Notes under the pieces: model-generated | Told to the model about the DNA's origin: nothing | Seen by the model: the letters and a program-made list of their open reading frames with translations, nothing else | Databases searched by the model: none | Shown: piece by piece, positions 25,522 to 34,655 of the stretch | Position numbering within the stretch: position 1 is the first letter of the stretch | How the letters are laid out: each line of letters starts with the position of its first letter | NCBI RefSeq assembly: GCF_003002825.1 | Contig: NZ_PVTE01000001.1 | Coordinates: forward strand, 124,001 to 188,000 | Length of the DNA: 64,000 nt | Reading direction: 5' to 3' | Origin: Spirosoma oryzae | GTDB taxonomy: Bacteria > Bacteroidota > Bacteroidia > Cytophagales > Spirosomataceae | Made by a program: the position numbers and the translations under genes

Positions 25522-25839
25522 ATGTCCTGGATTTATTTGTTGTTGGCGGGGTTACTGGAAGTTGTCTGGGCCTCGTTCATGAAGCAATCAGCGGGGTTTA
25601 TCCGGCTTGTCCCCTCCATCATCACTGTTGTTGCCCTGATTGCCAGCTTTGCGCTGCTGGCGCTGGCGATGCGTACATTGCCCCTCGGTACCGCCTACAC
25701 GATCTGGACGGGAATCGGAGCGGTCGGGGCCTTTATCGTGGGTATAGTCATATTCGGCGAACCCATCAACGCCACCCGCCTGATCGCGGCCACTTTGCTG
25801 ATCGCCGGGCTGGTACTCATGAAACTAGCTGCCAAATAA
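25522..25839 (+). CDS. gdx: Guanidinium exporter, small multidrug resistance family (Gdx/SugE)
   Basis: A 105-residue protein with four transmembrane helices. It opens MSWIYLLLAGLLEVVWA with the essential Glu13 and has the Gdx/SugE hallmarks GTAYTIWTGIGAVGAF and FGEPINATRL, and lacks the EmrE-type pattern. These dual-topology dimers exchange guanidinium for two protons and work as one-gene transporters, consistent with the single copy here. The guanidine-II riboswitch candidate in the leader supports the assignment strongly. A GNAT acetyltransferase gene follows after 2 nt and should be on the same transcript. Confidence 0.93.
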   Translation: MSWIYLLLAGLLEVVWASFMKQSAGFIRLVPSIITVVALIASFALLALAMRTLPLGTAYTIWTGIGAVGAFIVGIVIFGEPINATRLIAATLLIAGLVLMKLAAK

Positions 25840-25841
25840 CA

Positions 25842-26363
25842 ATGAATACAATAGCCATTCGTAAAGCTGAACTGGGTGATCTGGCTGCGGTGCAGGAAAT
25901 CGCACGCGCGACCTTCTTCGAAACGTTTGCCGCCACCAACACGGAAGCCGACATGCGGCACTACCTGACTGAGAAGTTTAGTGATGCGACTGTTTCAGCA
26001 GAGTTGAATCACCCTGATTCGTCGTTTTTCATTGCCTGGGCAGACGAAACGCCGATTGGCTACCTGAAGATCAACACAGGACCGGCGCAGACTGAACCGC
26101 AGGGTGACACCGCCCTCGAAATTGAGAGGATCTACGTCCGAAACGCATACCACGGCAAAAAGGTAGGGCAACTCCTGTATGAGCAGGCCCTGGTCAGTGC
26201 CCGCCAGCAAAACAAGACGCAGCTCTGGCTTGGTGTCTGGGAAGAAAACCCCAGGGCGATTCGGTTTTACGAGAAGAACGGTTTCGTGGCGTTCGACAAA
26301 CACATCTTCCAACTCGGTACCGATCAGCAAACCGACATCCTGATGCGAAAAATACTCGCGTGA
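25842..26363 (+). CDS. GNAT family N-acetyltransferase, PaiA-like
   Basis: A 173-residue GNAT (PF00583) enzyme. The start at 25842 is chosen because it lies 2 nt after the exporter stop; the frame upstream runs through the exporter gene. It has FFETFAATNTEADMRHYLTEKFS, typical of the PaiA-type spermidine/polyamine acetyltransferases, the beta4 strand ALEIERIYV, acetyl-CoA loop YHGKKVGQLL, and the C-terminal ENPRAIRFYEKNGF. Being tightly coupled to the guanidine exporter it is probably under the same riboswitch. An amine substrate such as a guanidine-derived or polyamine compound is inference from context only. Confidence 0.85.
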   Translation: MNTIAIRKAELGDLAAVQEIARATFFETFAATNTEADMRHYLTEKFSDATVSAELNHPDSSFFIAWADETPIGYLKINTGPAQTEPQGDTALEIERIYVRNAYHGKKVGQLLYEQALVSARQQNKTQLWLGVWEENPRAIRFYEKNGFVAFDKHIFQLGTDQQTDILMRKILA

Positions 26364-26418
26364 GGCCGGTTGATGCGCAGGAGTATAGCTTGTGTATCAG
26401 GGGAAGACCGCGAAACGA

Positions 26419-27192
26419 CTACCCCTCGATCCATCGGCGCAGGTCGGGGGTGCGGGCGGTGCTGACGATGAGCGGCTCGGTTCGGCCGGCAACCCACACC
26501 GCTAGCCGGTCGTTGAAGTACGACTCCAGCCGGTCGATGTAGCGGATATGGATTAGCTCCGACCGATTGATCCGGAAAAAACGGGCGGGGTCGAGTTGCT
26601 CCTCCAGTTCGTTCAGACTACCGTTCAGCGGGTATTTCTGTCCTTTCGCGTCGAACGCAAAAATTACCCCCTCATCCGCCTGAAGGTACGTAATGTCGTT
26701 GGTGTCGAGCAGGTGAATGCCCTGGCGAAGTTTGACGGCGAAGCGCTGGCGGTAGCTGACCTGGGCAGGCCGGAGTGCGTCGCGCAGTTGATTCAGTACG
26801 GTGTCGGTGAGCGTTGGCGCGGCCGGGGGGTGCGAGGTTCGTAGCAGTGTGTATTTGTCCAGCGCCTGCCGCACCTGCTGTTCGGTGAACGGCTTTAGCA
26901 AATAAGCAATCCCGTTCCCTTGAAAGGCGCGCAGCAAAAACTGGTCGTAGGCGGTCGTGAAGATAACGGGGCAACTCACCTGTACCCGGTCGAAAAGCGC
27001 GAATACATTCCCGTCCAGCAGTTCGATGTCCGAAAAAAGCAGGTCAGGGGCGGGGTTCGTCGCGAACCAGTTCGTGGCTTCCTGCACGCTGGGCAGGCTG
27101 ATCAGGATGCGGGCATCGGGCAGCAGGCGCGTCAGTAGCTCGGCGAGTCGACGGGATGCGATGGCTTCGTCTTCGAGTAAAACAATGGTCAC
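26419..27192 (-). CDS. LytTR-family response regulator
   Basis: A 257-residue regulator, last of a receptor-kinase-regulator operon. The receiver has EDE at 7-9, Asp55 in LLFSDIELLDG, FTTAYDQFLLRAF and KPF; the LytTR domain runs from about 155 to 250 (FAVKLRQGIHLLDTNDITYLQ to FFRINRSELIHI). Its gene begins 11 bp after the kinase stop. The targets are probably the same operon or another surface-function gene; no repeats that would suggest binding sites were recognised. Confidence 0.92.
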   Translation of the reverse strand: MTIVLLEDEAIASRRLAELLTRLLPDARILISLPSVQEATNWFATNPAPDLLFSDIELLDGNVFALFDRVQVSCPVIFTTAYDQFLLRAFQGNGIAYLLKPFTEQQVRQALDKYTLLRTSHPPAAPTLTDTVLNQLRDALRPAQVSYRQRFAVKLRQGIHLLDTNDITYLQADEGVIFAFDAKGQKYPLNGSLNELEEQLDPARFFRINRSELIHIRYIDRLESYFNDRLAVWVAGRTEPLIVSTARTPDLRRWIEG

Positions 27193-27203
27193 AGGTAAGG
27201 CAA

Positions 27204-28250
27204 CTAGGGATGAATAAGGGCCGGGTTTGGCGAGTCGATGGGAACGGGGCGCAGAATGGGCAGGCTGACGACGAATTCAGCCGCAGTCGATTGTATCCGC
27301 ACGGTCTTGTCGGAGAGCAGCGCGTACCGAGCCTGTACATTCTTCAGTCCGGTACCCGTCGACTCAACGGGTGTCAGTTTCGGGCGTCGTTCGTTCCGTA
27401 CTACGGCGGTGTCGTCGGTAATCGTCAACTCGACAAGCAGTGGATCGGTTTCGCTACCTTGGTTATGCTTGACGGCGTTCTCGACCAGTGTCTGTAAGCT
27501 GCCCGGTAACACCAGTACCGCCAGCGTATCGGGAATGTGTACCGTTGTTACGATTTCGTACGCCCGGCCGAAGCGTTGCCGGATCAGGTAGCTATAGTCG
27601 TTCAGGAAAGCCAGTTCATCGGCCAGCGGTACCACATCCTCCTCCTTGTTGCGAATCAGGTAGCGGTACAGCGCCGAAAAGCGGTGCAGGTACGCGCTTG
27701 CCTGTTCGGGGCTGCGTTCGATGAGGGCACCCAGGACGTTTAGGTTATTGAACAGAAAGTGCGGGTCGATCTGCGCTTTCAGGTGGCGCAACTCGGCTTC
27801 GGTACGTTCCTTCTCCGCCCGGATAAGCCGTTGCTGGGTTTCGAAGAAATGCTTGCCCGTCAGTACCGCAGCCAGCACACCCGCCTGCGTGGCTACATCG
27901 ATGAAGCTGTACAGCACGTCGTACCAGCGAAAAGGCTGACCGGCATGATATCGCTGCCAGATCAGTAGCTGATCGACCAGACCGAAGAAGGCGAGTACCG
28001 CCAGCATCGACAGGAACAGCAGCCCATACCGCCGGGTGAATAGAAACGCCGGGAACAGGACGTAAACGATCACCAGTACCGGACCGGTATGTGTGGCCAC
28101 GTTTAGTACCCAGCCGGAGAGTATAAACCACCACGGATGCTCCCAATTGCCCGCCACCATAAACGGGAAGGCCATGACCCAGAGAACGCCGATCAGTACC
28201 CAGTCGGAACGGTTGGGTTTGCGAAACGGTTGCTGCCCAGTTTTCATCAT
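27204..28250 (-). CDS. LytS/YehU-type membrane sensor histidine kinase
   Basis: A 348-residue kinase with four predicted membrane segments (about 17-33, 40-68, 77-95 and 115-132), a coiled linker with KERTEAELRHLKAQ, the phospho-acceptor box IDPHFLFNNLN with His164, and a C-terminal ATPase domain with TLVENAVKHN and a G-box TGLKNVQARY. The start ATG overlaps the receptor stop codon as ATGA, so the kinase is translationally coupled to the beta-barrel receptor and followed by the LytTR regulator. A receptor directly coupled to a LytS kinase suggests that nutrient or signal at the outer membrane is relayed to transcription, but there is no known contact. Confidence 0.92.
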   Translation of the reverse strand: MMKTGQQPFRKPNRSDWVLIGVLWVMAFPFMVAGNWEHPWWFILSGWVLNVATHTGPVLVIVYVLFPAFLFTRRYGLLFLSMLAVLAFFGLVDQLLIWQRYHAGQPFRWYDVLYSFIDVATQAGVLAAVLTGKHFFETQQRLIRAEKERTEAELRHLKAQIDPHFLFNNLNVLGALIERSPEQASAYLHRFSALYRYLIRNKEEDVVPLADELAFLNDYSYLIRQRFGRAYEIVTTVHIPDTLAVLVLPGSLQTLVENAVKHNQGSETDPLLVELTITDDTAVVRNERRPKLTPVESTGTGLKNVQARYALLSDKTVRIQSTAAEFVVSLPILRPVPIDSPNPALIHP

Positions 28251-30682
28251 TTGGTTTGATTGAGGCCGTCAAAAGTAAAGGGGTTTGGGCTTTCATCCCG
28301 CTGTTTCTTCATACCAAGGTTGTAGCGTACGCTGAACCCGACCCGCCGTGTATCGCCCCGGCGCGACCCGTCGGCCGTAACACTGCCCTGATTTAGCACA
28401 AACGTATTCCGGTTGGTGTAAAGCAGATCCGAGAGCGAGAGGGTAACGATCAGGCGGCTGTTGAGAAACTTCCGGTTAACGCTCATATCGACCGTACCAA
28501 AATTGCCGAGTTCATAAAACTGCCGCTGCCCGCGAATCGACCAGAAGCCGTTGACCTGGAGCGTCGAGCGGCTGTCGAGGTCAAGCTGGTGGTAGGTTAG
28601 CAGTGTCCACGATCCCCGGCTGAACGTAAGGGGTTGCCCTTCATACTGCCCGATGTACTGATTATGGTTGTACTGACCAATCACGACAAAGAAGTAGCGG
28701 CCACCGGGCGGAATACCGAGCAGCATACGGAAGTACGTTTCCTTGTTCCGACCCAGGTTGTCGGTTGTTCGGTAGGCGACGCTGGCGTTGGCGGGGTTCT
28801 GATACAGCACACTGGAAAAAAGTTGCTGCGTATGGTTTTGTCCGATAGCCAGAATCGGCAGGTTCGCGACGCTCAGGTTTGCTTCGACGTTCTGGGTAAA
28901 CTGAGGCTGTAAGGCCGGATTGCCCGTATCGTACAGGTACTGATCGACGTACCGGATGGCGGGATTCAACTGATCGTAGCTTGGTCGGGTGATGGACCGG
29001 CGGTAGATGAACGATGCCTGAACGGGGAAGTTGGCAATGGATACGACCGGCCGACTCAGGTACAGGTAGGGGAACAGATCGGTGCGCCGGACCTGGAAGG
29101 TCGTGTCGGTGGGTACACGCTGGTGACCGTTCATGGTCGTGTGTTCGAGCCGAAGTCCTGATTTGAGAATGAACTTGCCGAACGTCTTGGCCGCCTGCAC
29201 ATAGCCGCTGTGGATACCGTCGGTGTAATCGAAGGTGTTTGTTCGGGACGGATCAGGCTGGCGAATCATTTGTTGGATCGTCACATAATCGGTTTGGCTG
29301 GTGAACCATTGGCTGCTGGTTTTCAGGCCCGCTTCGAGCGTGAGTTTGCGTGGTAATTTCTGAATCCAGTCGACCTTGGCGGTGGCTAGCTGCCGCCCGG
29401 TTAGCAGGTCACCTTCACCCAGGAGGGCGGGGCTGGCCGGACGGTTGAATGCCGTCTGGTAATCCTGATTCGTGTGAGCCCCCAGGTAGCTGTACGACAG
29501 ATCGGCGGTGATTTCCGACCCCAGCGAATCGAGTTTGTAGCGGCTGGACAACCCCTGCGTCAGGGAACCGTTCTGACCGACATTCTGAACCGTATTCAGG
29601 TTGTCGACCAGGAGTTGCCTACCTTCAATTGACCGGATTTGGGTGCTGTTGTCGGCGGCCGTGTTGGTAGCTCCGTAGTTCGCCCGCCCGTCGAGGTTTA
29701 CCTCCCAACGTCGGTTCAGTTGATAGCCCAGGCCATAACCGGCAAAGAACGCATCGCCCGGTGTGCGGGTGTACCCTTCCTGACGAATAAGCTGGTTGCC
29801 TGGCAACTGGCGCGACCCGGTGAGCTGGTCGTAGTTGTCGCGTCGGCTGTAGTTCAGGTTCAGGTAACCGGATCGGTTGCCCGTACCATCGTTCAGACTA
29901 AAGCCAACGCTCTGGTTGCCAAATCGCCCCTGGTTCATCGTGGCGGTTATGCTGCCCGTTCGTCCCAGCTTAATGCCTTTTTTGAGGATAATATTCACCG
30001 CGCCCCCGGCACTCGACGCATCATAACGGGCCGACGGTGTACGCATGATTTCGATCCGCTCAACGCTATTCGGTGGCAGGCTTCGCAGTAGCGTGGCTAT
30101 ATCTTCGGCACTCATCCGCTGCTCCCGGCCGTTGATGTAAATCGTGGCGGGTACCGCGCTGGTTAGGTACACGTTTCCATCCTGATCCAGAAACAAACCC
30201 GGTGTTTTGGTGAGCAATTCAAAGGCGTTGGTGCTGCTGTTGGCGAGCAGTTCAGGGTTAACGATGGTCTTGTCGTCTTCCTGGTGCATGAGGGCTTTTC
30301 GGGCCGTAACGGTCACGGAAGTCAGGGTTTTGGCATCGGCGTCGAGGGCGAACCGGAACGTAGACTGGGCTTTCGTCAGCCGGATTCCCTGCGTAATCGG
30401 CTTTTTGCCCAGTGCCGTAATGCGGAGCTCGTAGGGGGTATCCGACCGGAGCATCAGTTGGGCGACACCTGCTGTATCGGTGATGGTAGCGAGTTGGCGG
30501 GTCGAGTCCGACCAGGCCCGAAACCGAACCGTGGCCCCAAATAAGGGCTGCTGTTTCGTGTCGGTCAGCACAACTCGCACCCGGCTCGATCCCGTGACGG
30601 AGGATAGTGTGTCGGAAGCGGGTTGGGCTCGCAACGGGATGAATGATAGCAGAGCGAGGAGACAGGAATATAGGAGCCGCAT
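28247..30682 (-). CDS. Outer membrane beta-barrel receptor with carboxypeptidase-like domain
   Basis: An 811-residue TonB-receptor-like protein with signal peptide (MRLLYSCLLALLSFIPLRAQ), a CarboxypepD_reg-like domain at 30-125 (VVLTDTKQQPLFGATVRFRA), a plug at 130-235 (NAFELLTKTPGLFLDQDGNV, RIEIMRTPSARYDASSAGG) and a 570-residue barrel of OMP_b-brl_3 type. It is a paralogue in layout of the receptor at 20766. No SusD-like partner is encoded. On the plus strand other frames are shadows. A possible -7 motif TAGGTTTG lies on the minus strand at 30717-30710, without a good -33 element. Confidence 0.9.
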   Translation of the reverse strand: MRLLYSCLLALLSFIPLRAQPASDTLSSVTGSSRVRVVLTDTKQQPLFGATVRFRAWSDSTRQLATITDTAGVAQLMLRSDTPYELRITALGKKPITQGIRLTKAQSTFRFALDADAKTLTSVTVTARKALMHQEDDKTIVNPELLANSSTNAFELLTKTPGLFLDQDGNVYLTSAVPATIYINGREQRMSAEDIATLLRSLPPNSVERIEIMRTPSARYDASSAGGAVNIILKKGIKLGRTGSITATMNQGRFGNQSVGFSLNDGTGNRSGYLNLNYSRRDNYDQLTGSRQLPGNQLIRQEGYTRTPGDAFFAGYGLGYQLNRRWEVNLDGRANYGATNTAADNSTQIRSIEGRQLLVDNLNTVQNVGQNGSLTQGLSSRYKLDSLGSEITADLSYSYLGAHTNQDYQTAFNRPASPALLGEGDLLTGRQLATAKVDWIQKLPRKLTLEAGLKTSSQWFTSQTDYVTIQQMIRQPDPSRTNTFDYTDGIHSGYVQAAKTFGKFILKSGLRLEHTTMNGHQRVPTDTTFQVRRTDLFPYLYLSRPVVSIANFPVQASFIYRRSITRPSYDQLNPAIRYVDQYLYDTGNPALQPQFTQNVEANLSVANLPILAIGQNHTQQLFSSVLYQNPANASVAYRTTDNLGRNKETYFRMLLGIPPGGRYFFVVIGQYNHNQYIGQYEGQPLTFSRGSWTLLTYHQLDLDSRSTLQVNGFWSIRGQRQFYELGNFGTVDMSVNRKFLNSRLIVTLSLSDLLYTNRNTFVLNQGSVTADGSRRGDTRRVGFSVRYNLGMKKQRDESPNPFTFDGLNQTK

Positions 30683-30910
30683 AGGTTGGCGTCAGGTTGT
30701 TGAACGAGCCAAACCTAGCCTTCGACGGATTAGTACACTCGCTGTTCTTGCCCAACCGGGGGAACAAGCTGATGAGCCAGGGGGAAATAGCTGTGGACTG
30801 ATCGCGCAACTGATGTGGTAGTAGTATACCAATCGGTAAAACAGGCTTACAGTAGCCTTCTTGTCATTGCAGCGCCTGTTGCCGCTGCTCGTCTATCGTC
30901 AGAAAACTTC

Positions 30911-32041
30911 ATGATTCGTCTTTCATTCGCCAGAGTGCGTTTTGTGCCGACCGCGCTCGCTACGTTGTGGCTGGCCACTGCTTTGCCCGTTGCCGCCCAG
31001 GATTGGACACTGGGGCCGTTTGTACGGCCCGCCGGTATAAATCCCGTTATTCTGCCCGATCCCACCAGCACCTTTATCGACCCCATGAGTGGGCAGCGCC
31101 TGGCCTGGGAAGCCAGCGATACGTTCAACCCCGCAGCCATCCGGCGCAAAAACAAGGTTTATGTCCTCTACCGGGCCGAAGACCGCTCCGGGCAAGGCAT
31201 TGGTAAACGTACCTCCCGGCTGGGGATGGCCGTCAGCAAAGACGGGCTGCGCATGAAGCGCCGGAAAACGCCGGTATTTTACCCCGCCGACGACAGTCAG
31301 AAAGAATTCGAGTGGCCCGGCGGCTGCGAAGACCCCCGGATTGCCGTGACCCCGGAGGGGCTGTACGTCATGTTCTACACCCAGTGGAACCGGGACGTGC
31401 CCCGGCTGGCCGTCGCTACATCGAAAAACCTGACGACCTGGACCAAACACGGTCCGGCCTTCCGGCAGGCGTACGGGGGGAAGTTCAAGAATCTGGCCAG
31501 CAAGTCGGCGTCGATTGTGACGAAGCTGGAGAAAGGTCGGCTCGTGATTACCCGCGTCAATGGCCAGTATCTGATGTACTGGGGGGAACGGTTTATGAAC
31601 ATTGCTACCTCCACCGATCTGGTAAACTGGACGCCTTCGGTGGACGCGAAAGGCGAGTTGACAGCCGCCCTGCTGACGCGCCCCAATCATTTCGACAGCG
31701 ATCTGACCGAGTGCGGCCCGCCGGCCCTGCTGACCGCCAAGGGGATTCTGGTCCTGTATAACGGCAAAAACAAACCCGGCGCGGGGCGGGACACGACCTA
31801 TACGGCCAATACCTACGCAGCTGGTCAGGTGCTGTTCGACGCCAAAGAGCCGGGGCGGGTCATCGCCCGGCTGGACAAGCCGTTCTTCGTGCCCACCGAG
31901 CCGTTTGAAAAAAGCGGCCAATACCCGGCGGGGACCGTCTTTGTGGAAGGGCTGGTCTACCACAAAGACAAGTGGTTTCTGTACTATGGTTGTGCAGACA
32001 GTCGGGTTGCCGTTGCCGTTTATGACCCGGCCACCAGGTAA
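30911..32041 (+). CDS. GH130-like secreted glycosidase/phosphorylase
   Basis: A 376-residue secreted protein. The start at 30911 gives the signal peptide (ending ALPVAAQ); earlier ATG is not needed. The mature part is a five-bladed beta-propeller typical of GH130/GH43-like enzymes: AWEASDTFNPAAI with Asn-Pro-Ala at the active site rim, VYVLYRAEDRSG, WPGGCEDPRI with catalytic Asp141, and YMLYWGER. GH130 enzymes act on beta-mannosides, as phosphorylases or hydrolases; the phosphate-binding arginines could not be confirmed, and a periplasmic location favours hydrolysis. No other carbohydrate genes are adjacent. Start is preceded by a 229-bp gap from the divergent receptor. Confidence 0.8.
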   Translation: MIRLSFARVRFVPTALATLWLATALPVAAQDWTLGPFVRPAGINPVILPDPTSTFIDPMSGQRLAWEASDTFNPAAIRRKNKVYVLYRAEDRSGQGIGKRTSRLGMAVSKDGLRMKRRKTPVFYPADDSQKEFEWPGGCEDPRIAVTPEGLYVMFYTQWNRDVPRLAVATSKNLTTWTKHGPAFRQAYGGKFKNLASKSASIVTKLEKGRLVITRVNGQYLMYWGERFMNIATSTDLVNWTPSVDAKGELTAALLTRPNHFDSDLTECGPPALLTAKGILVLYNGKNKPGAGRDTTYTANTYAAGQVLFDAKEPGRVIARLDKPFFVPTEPFEKSGQYPAGTVFVEGLVYHKDKWFLYYGCADSRVAVAVYDPATR

Positions 32042-32229
32042 GTCGATCCCGTTGGTTGGGCTACCCAGATGATTTGTTTGGGAAGTACACGGGCAATTGC
32101 TCCGCTGCTTTGTCTCGGGTAAGAAAGCTACTTTTCGGATACATCGGGAACAAAACATAGTAGCATGAGTTAGGTACAATTAATTGAGAGTAAAAGACAA
32201 CTGTACCTTTCACTAAAACGAAAAACACC

Positions 32230-32550
32230 GTGAACAAAATCATCGTAGGAGCTTCTGTAATAGCCATAATGGCCTTGTCGCAAACCAGTTTCGGTCAGGC
32301 AACCCAGGAAGCCAAGGCGGAGAAAAAAGAGCAGAAAGCCGAAAAGAAAGTGGCTAAAGCCAAGGAACTTCGGTCTAACGCGGCCACCGGTAAAGGCGTG
32401 GAAATCGCCGGTATATCGGACCCGAAAACCCGCAATGCCAAAGCGGATCGCAAAATGGAGCATGCGGAAAAGAAAGCCATGAAAAGCGACGCCAAAGAAC
32501 TAAAAGCGGCCGCTAAAGACGTGAAGAAGAAGGCGGCTGGTATTGATTAA
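32230..32550 (+). CDS. Small secreted Lys/Ala/Glu-rich helical protein
   Basis: A 106-residue protein starting with GTG (MNKIIVGASVIAIMALSQTSFGQ, a signal peptide). The mature part consists almost only of Lys, Ala and Glu and should be long alpha helix or coiled coil: repeats of AKAEKKEQKAEKKVAKAK type. A short non-helical segment (GKGVEIAGISDPKTRNAK) sits in the middle. The pI is high. Function unknown; similar proteins with KKxxK are common orphan genes in this group. A hairpin terminator follows at 32557. Confidence 0.75.
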   Translation: MNKIIVGASVIAIMALSQTSFGQATQEAKAEKKEQKAEKKVAKAKELRSNAATGKGVEIAGISDPKTRNAKADRKMEHAEKKAMKSDAKELKAAAKDVKKKAAGID

Positions 32551-32556
32551 TAGCAG

Positions 32557-32574
32557 GCCGGTTCTCAAACCGGC
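32557..32574 (+). terminator. Terminator of the small helical protein gene
   Basis: Arms GCCGGTT and AACCGGC around a 4-nt loop, 7 nt after the stop and followed by TAAAATTTG. Fits an intrinsic terminator with a short T-tract. Confidence 0.55.
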
Positions 32575-32777
32575 TAAAATTTGTACGTAGTAGCCAATCG
32601 GGCCGCTACGGCGAAGACGCAGTCACATGATGTGGCTGCGTCTTTTTGTTAGGTGCTACAACACGACAATGGTTGTTAGTGCATCGTTGCGCCAGACATC
32701 GTGTGCTACGGACTGAGTATGATACGATGAGACGCATGATATCCTCCGAATCCTTACGCTGACAGAGCAGTACGTGT

Positions 32778-33113
32778 TACCTTTGGGCTAACCTCGTAAC
32801 TCCCTGCTCGATCGCGTTCATGTCAGCCCCAACAACCGTTTCTCCGGTAACCAGTCGCCCCGCTAAAATTAACTACCTTGATTACACCCGAGTAGTGCTG
32901 ACCCTGCTGGTCATTCTGCATCATGTGTGCATTACCTACGGCGCGCCCGGCGGCTGGTATTTTCGACAACCGACAACGCAACTGGCGGCCCGGTTTGGCC
33001 TGACCCTGTTTGTGGCCACCAACCAGTCCTTTTTCATGGGGCTCTTCTTCCTGCTGTCGGCTTACTTCGTCGAACCGGCTTATCAGCGTAAAAGAGCCGC
33101 CGGATTCATGACA
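32778..33113 (+). repeat. 336-bp direct duplicate of the acyltransferase promoter and 5' end (left copy)
   Basis: Corresponds base for base, offset 6,586, to 39364-39699; about ten differences by eye, so about 97% identity. It begins at the -7 element TACCTTTG (32778-32785) and ends near codon 98. Confidence 0.9.
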
Positions 33114-33122
33114 TCACGTTGA
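32820..33122 (+). pseudogene. Truncated acyltransferase 3 family gene
   Basis: The first 97 codons match the start of the intact acyltransferase at 39406 (MSAPTTVSPVTSRPAKINYL onward) and the frame then ends at a TGA at 33120. Between about 33120 and 33175 a stretch that could read SAYSVYV resembles the intact gene's C-terminal RSAYSTYVFHP, so this may be an internally deleted copy keeping both ends rather than a simple 5' copy. The fragment still has the promoter and the first two membrane helices, with catalytic His in ILHHVCITYG, but no complete active site, so it is unlikely to be functional. Confidence 0.85.
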
Positions 33123-33249
33123 CACGAGCGCCTATTCAGTCTACGTTTGCTGGATCAGAGCCGTATTCGGCTAATCGGTAAACCAAGGTAGCTCACTCAA
33201 GATTAATGGCTCATTGCCTTCCGCCACTGGCAATCGTCAAGCGACATGA

Positions 33250-34617
33250 TTACAAATCGGTTAGGCGTATGACAAAGGCTTGTCCAACGGTGTGCTGCGG
33301 GAACCCATTTCCCATCGGGACAGGGTAACGCGAGCAAATCGCAATTAACGCACGATCGACTTTGAACAGCCGGTAAGGATAGCCGCTAACGGGCAGCGAC
33401 CGCTGTCGGCGCAGGGTTCTATCGAAGACGTCGATGGCTTTGACCTGACTGTTGGCTGCATAGATCAGTTGACTATCGTCGCTGAAGGCATAGTCCGCGT
33501 ACACACCCTTCGAAATAGCCGCAAGTGTACCCTTCAGGACTAGATTGTAATCGAAAAGCGAGCCTCTGTTTGACGTCAGTAGATACGTGCCATCGGGCGC
33601 AACCCGAACAATCCGGTGATCAACGGCTGCGTCACCGACCTGCTCAATGGTGGAAATGTACTCCCCCGTGGGCTTAAAATAATGCAGTATTGACCGGGTA
33701 GGAAAGGTATTCATACTGATTGCTAGCAGGTGAATCACTGGATTAATGGCATTCCGGAAGGCAATTAGTTTGTCGGCTCGTCCAGAATAAAAGCCACTTG
33801 CTACCGATGCTTTTCCCCCTACATAGCTCGTTATTACCTCACTCGACAAAAAAAGTACATTTTCCGAAGTTGCCAGCGACCAGACTACGTTAGGACGCAT
33901 AACATACTGCACCTTATTGAGATCTCCTCCCGGAAACCGAACGTAAGAGAACCCGGTCGGAACGTACAAATCTCCCGTTCGGGGGTCGATATACGGATAA
34001 TATGAATACTCCGTTTGATTAAAATTGATAATAGCAAATCGGGCGTCGGCGTAGCTCGCCACACGCTTCGACTGAAGCGTGTAGGACTCGATTAAACCTG
34101 ATTGATAAAACAAATAAAATTCCTGACGCAGTGGATGAAACAGGATCTCATAGGGTCCATTGTTATCGACCGAAAATAGAAATGGGTGCTGGGGTAACGT
34201 ACAGTCCACACTATTACTGGTGATACGCGCTGGCGTACCCGGTGTCGACAGAAGCCCGACAACCGCATACCGTAAATAAGGGGCGTAGGGAACGTTTCGA
34301 TCAACGTATGTCGTGGAGTCAGCCTGATTGATCTGGGCTACAACGCTGAAACTTTTCGTGCGGGTAACAGGGTCAAAGGCTGGATCTTCCGAGCGGAGCA
34401 CTTGATACGATTTAAAATCAGCGTGCGTTAAGCGGCTCCAGCGCAGGGCGATCTGCGTGCTATCGATAGTGAATTGGGCGTCCTGTAGAACAATTTTATC
34501 CGGGAAGGAATCGGCTAGCGGATCGACGGGTTTGCAGGACCAGTTCAGTGAAAAAATAAATGCCCACAGAGCTATCCAAGGCGCTACATTTTTCGCGCAG
34601 TTTCGGTACTTTGTCAT
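33250..34617 (-). CDS. Secreted beta-propeller-like protein with FN3-like N-terminus, uncharacterised
   Basis: A 455-residue protein. The start at 34617 gives a hydrophobic signal (ALWAFIFSLNWSC) that ends in Cys but with a poor lipobox; it is probably a lipoprotein. Residues 40-140 look like an FN3 domain (QIALRWSRLTHADFKSYQVLRSEDP); the rest is a string of weak repeats (APDGTYLLTSNRGSLFDYNLVL, FSDDSQLIYAANSQVKAIDVFD), like a seven-bladed propeller. No catalytic residues recognised. It is divergent from the giant T9SS protein with only 38 bp between starts, and AT-richer than the flanks; both probably form one functional unit. Confidence 0.7.
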   Translation of the reverse strand: MTKYRNCAKNVAPWIALWAFIFSLNWSCKPVDPLADSFPDKIVLQDAQFTIDSTQIALRWSRLTHADFKSYQVLRSEDPAFDPVTRTKSFSVVAQINQADSTTYVDRNVPYAPYLRYAVVGLLSTPGTPARITSNSVDCTLPQHPFLFSVDNNGPYEILFHPLRQEFYLFYQSGLIESYTLQSKRVASYADARFAIINFNQTEYSYYPYIDPRTGDLYVPTGFSYVRFPGGDLNKVQYVMRPNVVWSLATSENVLFLSSEVITSYVGGKASVASGFYSGRADKLIAFRNAINPVIHLLAISMNTFPTRSILHYFKPTGEYISTIEQVGDAAVDHRIVRVAPDGTYLLTSNRGSLFDYNLVLKGTLAAISKGVYADYAFSDDSQLIYAANSQVKAIDVFDRTLRRQRSLPVSGYPYRLFKVDRALIAICSRYPVPMGNGFPQHTVGQAFVIRLTDL

Positions 34618-34655
34618 TTGTTCGAAAATTAAACATATCATCGTTTATTCCTTAC

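Noticed and set aside
25476-26363. 295-codon frame covering gdx and the acetyltransferase as one protein
   Set aside because: The first part is an out-of-frame reading of gdx; the acetyltransferase alone begins at 25842.
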